Positions 58,004 to 64,000 of a stretch of 64,000 nt of DNA are shown here, in pieces. Numbering within the stretch: position 1 is the first letter of the stretch; each line of letters opens with the position of its first letter. The position numbers were made by a program, and so were the translations under genes. The stretch spans positions 16,308,755 through 16,372,754 of the forward strand of contig CM048853.1 in the NCBI GenBank assembly GCA_026545225.1, written 5' to 3'. Below the pieces are notes generated by a model. That model had not been told where the DNA came from, did not search any database, and saw only the letters and a program-made list of their open reading frames with translations. Source of the DNA: Cornus controversa (lineage: Eukaryota; Streptophyta; Magnoliopsida; Cornales; Cornaceae).

Positions 58004-58384
58004 AGTGGATAATTAGCCCCTAGTGGTAAATAAAAAATAAAAATATAATCAGCCAGCCTAAGACAGATGCCAGTTGGCTGATTCAAAAAATCAGCCAAGT
58101 TATTTTCTTCTAATTTTAGAAGAAGGCCCAAGTAAGGGTTTTGATGGAGAAAGCATGGCAGATTAGAGATGTATTTGCTTAAAAAAATGAAGAAATTCGT
58201 CCTCCACATTAACCCCAGACCTTGGGGGGCAACAAAATTCGTTAGAGACGAAGACAACCTCATGGAAGAAAGTTAATTGGCCAGTTCATACACAGTTTTA
58301 TGTAGCTGATTCCATTCTTCCTGGTGACAATTGTATGATAAGAAGATTAGCATTAGCCAGTACAAAGAAGAACTTGGCTGATGA

Positions 58385-61035
58385 TGTCACACCCTGATTT
58401 TTGACTCCCAGGAATCGAGGGTGAATAGTGAAAATCCCACCCGGATCCACACTCATAAACCGTTTAATTCTAGAACTTAACTTCCTATGTGATAGGAATT
58501 TTAGATTGACACTTATCTCATTGGAAATAGGATCCAAAAATACTCAATTTTAAAAAAACCACACTCAATTCCAATTTAAAATGAATAAATTATGCCCGAT
58601 TGAAGTTTGGACCAATTCTAGAGCTTGCTCGTAATTACAAGGGCGATTTCGTTCATTAAATCCCAATACACCACCTCAACCACTAAATCAATGTAGAATC
58701 ATAATTATCTACATACGTTTACCTACGTATGACTCAACCTCAATAACTTATTGTGGGTCCGTCGCATGATGTCCCTAAATTCCCTAACACTATCTTAACA
58801 ATCCACCAACCACACATTACGATGCATTGTAACTAACATTCTACAAAATCCACTAGAATCTCACTCAAAACACTTAACCATTTATGATGCATCGTAATTG
58901 GGTTTACGATGCATCATAATCACTCACCTGCTACAATCTCAAAACCTTCAAGTGACTACAATCAACATTCCACCTACCAAATTCTCATTCCACAACATGC
59001 ATACATTGAGATACAACCATACACTATATGTTGCATTCCTTTACTCATCCTAAAAATATAATTATACAATCATAATTATCATTTTTACACATCTCAAGCA
59101 TCTACAAAGTGATAATTCATCACAATTGGATTCCACCTCCTACACTTGGATCACAAAAATGATAATCCTTGCATTTTATGCACATACTTCAAAAAACCAT
59201 CAATTTTACACATTTCCATAATCCATCCATCAATATCATAAATTACACAAATGAGTCCAAATGCACATTACATTAGCATCGCGTACTCAAGTCCATAAAA
59301 ATTACATGAATTGCATGCAAATAGTTCGTAAGCATTACATTTCATATATGACTATAATTACAATGTAAATCTATATGCTATAAGTGATCGGCGTTGAATG
59401 TGACGTATTCTAGCCTCTTAATTTGTATATTTTATTCTCTTAGTGATAGATTGTTTTGTGATTTTACTTCATTTTAGTGTTTTCTGTATTTTCAGGGCCT
59501 TAATGATTATTTCAGTTAAAATCATGATTTTGGGCTTTTAAAGATGACATCGAAGATGGTTAGATGAAGCCTACATCAAATGATCCATTCAACTTGATAT
59601 TTCAACTCAAAATAGGCCAAGGAAGAGGTCCAAGAGAATTATAACTATTGAAGGGTATTTCGGGTCTGAAATCCAATTATGCGCGTAATACAGTTTTAAT
59701 CCCATTTTGGAAAATGGCCCGAAACTCTTATTTTCGAGTGTCAAATTGACTCAATTCCTAAATAAGTTGAACGGAATTCGATTCTGGACACTTTTGTATT
59801 TCACGTAAAGTTCGTGAATCGGACTTCTACTGGGTCAAACTTTGGACCAAAAGTCAGTAGAATAATCCACTTGATTAGGGGCTGCGGGAAACCCTAATTG
59901 TCTCCTAATTAGGTGGGGACTCTTCATATTCTCTTGGCTATTAAAAGTGATGAATTGGGGCTGTATGGAGAAGGCTTGGCAGCAACTTTGAAGAACTTTT
60001 GGGGTGGAGAATCATTGGAGAACAAGGCGTACCAATACTTCCATAGAGTTGATGTCTTCTTCCTCAACCGTTGAAGCTTCTTCTTCTACCATGAACGACT
60101 AGTTCAACCACCAGGGTTTTGATGTAGCCGTAACTAAACATCACTGGTTTGATTGTTCTAATTATTGGAGATTTTTTTATTCATTCATAGATTATGTGAT
60201 TTAGAGGATTCTTCTTATAGAATTAAGTAATAAAAGTCTTATAAATTCTGTTTCAATAATTTCTTATCTTGTCTTAGATACTTGATTGTTGTTATTGAAC
60301 TCGTCCCTCTTGTTTTCTGTGATCATGAGAGTGATTATTACACAATAGTTTTCGATGAATATATCATTAAAAGCTTTGATGGATTATGCCTAGAGAAAAT
60401 GAACCATACTGCACCCTAGATTAGAGTAGTTAGGCAGATGGCCCATGCCAATCGAAGATAGTCCATGACTTATCCTTAATCATATGTTATCTTCTTGATG
60501 GATGGAGGTGAGCTTGTAGCCACCGACACCACTTATGCATGATATGATGCCTCATAGTTAGTTCAATTAGCCATTGATTATGAAGTTATTGGTGAAATCA
60601 ATAACCCTAGATTTATCTTATATTCTCTACACTCCTTAGTTTTTCTTGCTTTTGTTCAATTGCTTCATTAGATAATTTAGAATTAAAAATCAGTAACTTA
60701 TTTCTTTTAAATTTAATTAGAATTAATCCTAACAATTCAACACAGTCAGACCACAGTTCCTGAGGTTCGACACCCCTTTCGATAGCCCTATTCTGCAAGG
60801 AATTCGTTCTATTGCAAAGTGTGGTAATTATAATTGAGACGCACTCACACACGATCAATAAGCCGGCATAGATAGCCAAAACTACGATATCCAAAATGAA
60901 GCAAAAATGCTACCCCCCCCCACTTGATCATTCAAGTGTCATCCGTCATGGGTGCCTTATCTGTAAAAAGTTTGGGAAAAAAGGAGTGAGCATTTCAACG
61001 GCTTAGTAGGAACACCCTAACCCACCTAGGTGTCG
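58385..61035 (-). mobile_element. Tekay-D LTR (interrupted by a solo LTR and by Tekay-E)
   Basis: The left end is TGTCACACCCTG (plus strand), inserted into the Tat-type interior with GATGA as possible TSD. LTR sequence runs 58385-59394, is split by the Athila-type solo LTR, and continues 60863-61035 ('acttgatcattcaagtg', 'aggagtgagca'). The continuation matches 62200-62320 of Tekay-E. Tekay-E inserted at 61036, so the rest lies beyond the window. Dyad cluster at 58817-58919. Confidence 0.8.
59395..60857 (+). repeat. Athila-type solo LTR
   Basis: 1463 bp, TGATCGGCGTTGAATG to CACACACGATCA, clearly related to the LTRs of 27916-38642 but diverged. Perfect TSD ATAAG (59390-59394, 60858-60862). 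No PBS or PPT remains, so the element was lost by LTR-LTR recombination. Confidence 0.94.
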
Positions 61036-64000
61036 TGTCACGCCTCGAAACCCGGACCGCCGGGATTCCCCCGGACCGGCCCCGAATCCCGTGTGTGAAC
61101 CCGTTCACTCATTTTCGTGAACAATCTCAATTACACTCATGCATTAGTATCAAGGTTTGATACCATGCTATAACGCCCCGATTTCAAACTCTCGGAGAAC
61201 CGGAGGTTAAACTGTCTATTTAGCCCAATAGACCCTCATTACCATCATTTACTGCGGAAGCTTAACTCAATTCTTGCATATGAACGCACCTAATTCTATC
61301 TTAACTAATCCCCATGGGCCCTACATTGAATCATACACCTTAGTGGAAATTTACTTGGCCACACCTTTGAGAATCACTCACTTTCGAGCCTCAAAACTTT
61401 CTGTATTTGGAATCTGAAACTGAGGCTTACACCATTGGATAGAGAATCCAAAAATACTCAAGTTCAAAAAAAATCACACTCAATTCCAATCTAAAACGAA
61501 GAAATTACGTCGAAATGAAGTTTTGGAAAAAGCTGTGAATAGTAATTTCGATTGATCAAAAATGGGACTTCGATTGATCGAAATAAAATCTCGATTGATA
61601 GAAATTCTTGCGAAATTTTCACCCTCTCGAGACCTCAGACCTGCAATATTTCGATTGATTGAAATGGGGGTTTCGATTGATCGAAATTCCTCCTGTCTGG
61701 ACCCTAAAAATCATCATAAATCATCACCCCTTCGCACGATCAAAATGGGGACTTCGATTGTGCGAAATAGGCATTTTGCACGATCAAAATGCTCCCCACG
61801 GGACCTCCAACAACCCTATACATGGTTCATTTGGAGCCCAATCCACCTTCTATCATCCTAGAACCCCTCATACATGATTAATAACATAAATGAAAGATTC
61901 CAACACCATCTCACACTCAAGATCACATTCATAATTGAATTCATACACCAAAATGAATCATTCTCTTTCACAAACACCATCCATTCATAATGAAAATATC
62001 ATCAAATGAACAAAATGCCACCATGGGTACTACATAAATTAAACAGTTGTCTTTCCACACCCAACAAGTTTAAAGTCCAATACATACATCCAAATTACCT
62101 TTGTCCAAAACATAACCACAACTTAAAAAGTAAGTCACATGCCACAAGCCGGCATGGATAACCACAAAAATGCACAAATCCAAAAGATAACAAAGGGCTA
62201 CTAGAATTCCACTTGGACACTCATGTCCCATCCGTCATCGACGCTTTATCTGTAAAATATTTAGAATAAAGGGGTGAGCACCACTGCGGCTCAGTAGAGA
62301 CACCCCAACCCACCTAAGTGCTGACCCGACACGACCTATATGGATGCATGTCACAACATTTCACATATCATTCAACATACATCATGTTCACTCACAACAA
62401 TGCATAGATATATATATAGGGTTGCATTAAACACATGTCATGCTTCATAATTCAAATGAAGGCAATAATCATATACTTGTCTCTCTCTCAGACTCGACCC
62501 GACATCCCAACATGATTCTTGACCAACCATGTGACCGAGACATTTTCCCCACACAATTCCAACACTGCCACTGAGTCATCACATACTTCAAGGTGATTAG
62601 TTGGTTTTGGAATTCATCACCGAGTCATCACATACTCCAAGGTGGTTAAGTGATTTATCACCAAGTAATCACATACTCCAAGGTAATTAGATCGTCTATC
62701 ACCGAGTCCTCACATACTCCAAGGTAATTAGATAGTTTTAAAATTCATCACCGAGTCATCACATACTCCCAGGTGGTTGAATTATTTTAAGAGTTTCATC
62801 GAGTTATCACATACTCTAAGGTGAAAATGTTACCTTTCCATACCTCCCCGTTTCCTCACAACGGCCCCAATATATGCATTTCGAACATATAAACATCAAG
62901 CATATAATTTCATGCCTCACAATGTAAATGCTAATTGATAAAACACGTAGCATGCATTCCATCTCCACTACACCACACATATATTTACCTATATATGCAA
63001 AACCTAGCATAATACCCACATATGCTCACAAAATTTCCCTAAGCACATTTTAGTCATGCTTCACCAATGCACACATTTTCTATACAAATATAGCATGCAT
63101 TTAGTTCACCTACAACATATAATACATATATGCCCAATATAACACATTTCCACATATATGCACAAAAGCTAGCATATAAGCATACATGCTCTCATTCTCC
63201 CACATTCTCACGTATTTGTCCCTCACATCATACATACTAGGAGATACACATCTATTGCATACAAGAGACTCAAGAGAAGAATAAAAATACCTTATCCCAC
63301 CCCTCTTACCTCTCTAAAACATGCAATACTCAACCTTAGCTCTTACCACTTCACCCGAAACCCTAGATCGACAAGTAGATGAGAAAGAACACCCCTACCT
63401 CAAAAATGAAGGCCTTACAAGCACTTCTCAAAATCCCAGCAATGTCAAACTTGCCAAACCACAACTTTGATCGGTTCAGAGGGAAGCCCTAGTCGTCCCC
63501 TATGTATCTCTCTTCTTCGGCGGAACTTGAATCACACCCGAAGACCTCCAAAATCTAGAGAGAAGGAAGAGAGAAGAAGTGGGAGCAATATAGAGAGAGA
63601 AGCAGCCATGAGATATGAAATATCTCTGCAGATTTGACCATTTAAGGTCCCTAGGTCACGAAAAGACCAAAATACCCCTAGGCCACTTAACGCACCTTCT
63701 CGGACTCCTTTTTCGATTCCGAAAACTCCTACGATCTCAAAATCACTTCCTCTACTCTCTAAACATTTCATCTCAGCCATTCTCAAAAATAAATATTTTC
63801 GAGAATTTTTTTGGATTCCCGGGCCCACTAAAGTCGTATCCCGGGCCCCAGTTTGACCAAAAAGTCAAACTTCTCCAAATCTCCCGAAAACTTTTCAAAA
63901 CCTTAAAAACACTTCCCAAACATGTTTTCCACACTCAAAACATGTTAAACACCATTCAAAATGCATTTATGGCAATTATAATGCGAAAAATGAAAAATCG
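61036..64000 (-). mobile_element. Tekay-E, runs off the right edge
   Basis: On the minus strand an LTR (61169 to beyond 64000, at least 2832 bp) is followed by a degenerate iMet-type PBS (61151-61165, TGGTATCAAACCTTG), a ~110-bp GC-rich leader, and an LTR-end-like terminus GAGGCGTGACA at 61036. There is no gag or pol. The layout is the same as Tekay-C. A cluster of eight dyads is at 61545-61788. A repeated 'caccgagtcatcacatactccaaggtg' phrase occurs about six times at 62565-62825. Confidence 0.78.
62565..62825 (+). repeat. Short tandem repeat in the Tekay-E LTR
   Basis: The phrase 'caccgagtcatcacatactccaaggtg' or close variants recurs about six times (62573, 62618, 62660, 62700, 62748, 62798 regions) with variable 15-25 bp spacers. 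Confidence 0.8.

Larger units (their letters stand above)
50731..58384 (+). mobile_element. Tat-type Ty3-gypsy element, 5' LTR and partial interior, interrupted
   Basis: The LTR is followed by a TTGGCACGCCTGGTGGGA PBS-like site and a short gag-start ORF. Interior DNA appears at 52057-52804, 54216-54578 and 58009-58384, separated by a solo LTR and by Tekay-C with its own TSD. No RT or integrase is readable and no 3' LTR lies in the window; Tekay-D interrupts it at 58385. Confidence 0.7.

Noticed and set aside
62565..62825. CRISPR-like array of repeats and spacers
   Set aside because: About 27-bp repeats with variable spacers, but repeats are degenerate, spacers are unequal and AT-rich, it is inside a plant LTR, and there are no cas genes.

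Overview
This window is plant nuclear DNA, most likely from a eudicot with a large, retrotransposon-rich genome. The evidence is many nested LTR retrotransposons of plant lineages (Tekay/Del-type chromoviruses, Athila/Tat-type Ty3-gypsy elements, a Ty1-copia LTR, TRIM-like miniatures), plant-type CACTA and TIR miniature elements, and one intact intronless host gene for a JINGUBANG-like WD40 protein. The species cannot be named from the sequence. I see no bacterial operon, CRISPR array, rRNA gene or complete tRNA gene.

Layout. 1-2701: left part of a minus-strand element primed by tRNA-Asp (5' LTR 1029-2701, PBS 1008-1025, one pol-linker ORF). 2702-3840: unassigned DNA with a tandem duplication. 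3841-6610 and 16873-17838: pieces of an old minus-strand Tekay-type element A, split by Tekay-1 (6611-16867, TSD AGTAT). Tekay-1 carries a TRIM-like insertion (7468-7954, TSD GTCCA). 18464-27152: Tekay-B, with degenerate gag-pol and TSD CTCAT. 27916-38642: a young plus-strand Athila-type element with two 1521-bp LTRs, TSD ATCGA, a gag-protease-integrase reading frame with no reverse transcriptase or RNase H, and a split env-position ORF. 38648-39757: a copia-type LTR with PBS. About 40550-41756: a tandem TRIM array with a second TRIM nested in it. 42770-42921: a CACTA MITE. 43935-44659: a TIR element with a 10-11 bp TSD. 45098-45558: a near-perfect tandem duplication.

46102-47454 (minus) holds the only convincing host gene, a seven-bladed WD40 protein. 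It sits in an island of about 6 kb with no LTR retrotransposon; small DNA elements flank it. From 50731 to the right edge lies another nested stack: a Tat-type LTR and partial internal region, into which a solo LTR (52805-54210), Tekay-C (54579-58003, TSD AGTGG) and Tekay-D (58385 onward) inserted. Tekay-D in turn holds an Athila-type solo LTR (59395-60857, TSD ATAAG) and Tekay-E (61036 onward).

The most unusual signal is that most LTR families here, although unrelated in the motif itself, carry a cluster of 3-8 copies of a family-specific dyad of about 10-16 bp. In the Tekay-type LTRs it lies at nearly the same place, roughly 0.25-0.65 kb before the LTR 3' end. A cluster of the same style lies just upstream of a TATA box inside the Athila element. 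A second notable item is the RT-less but recently active Athila-type element.
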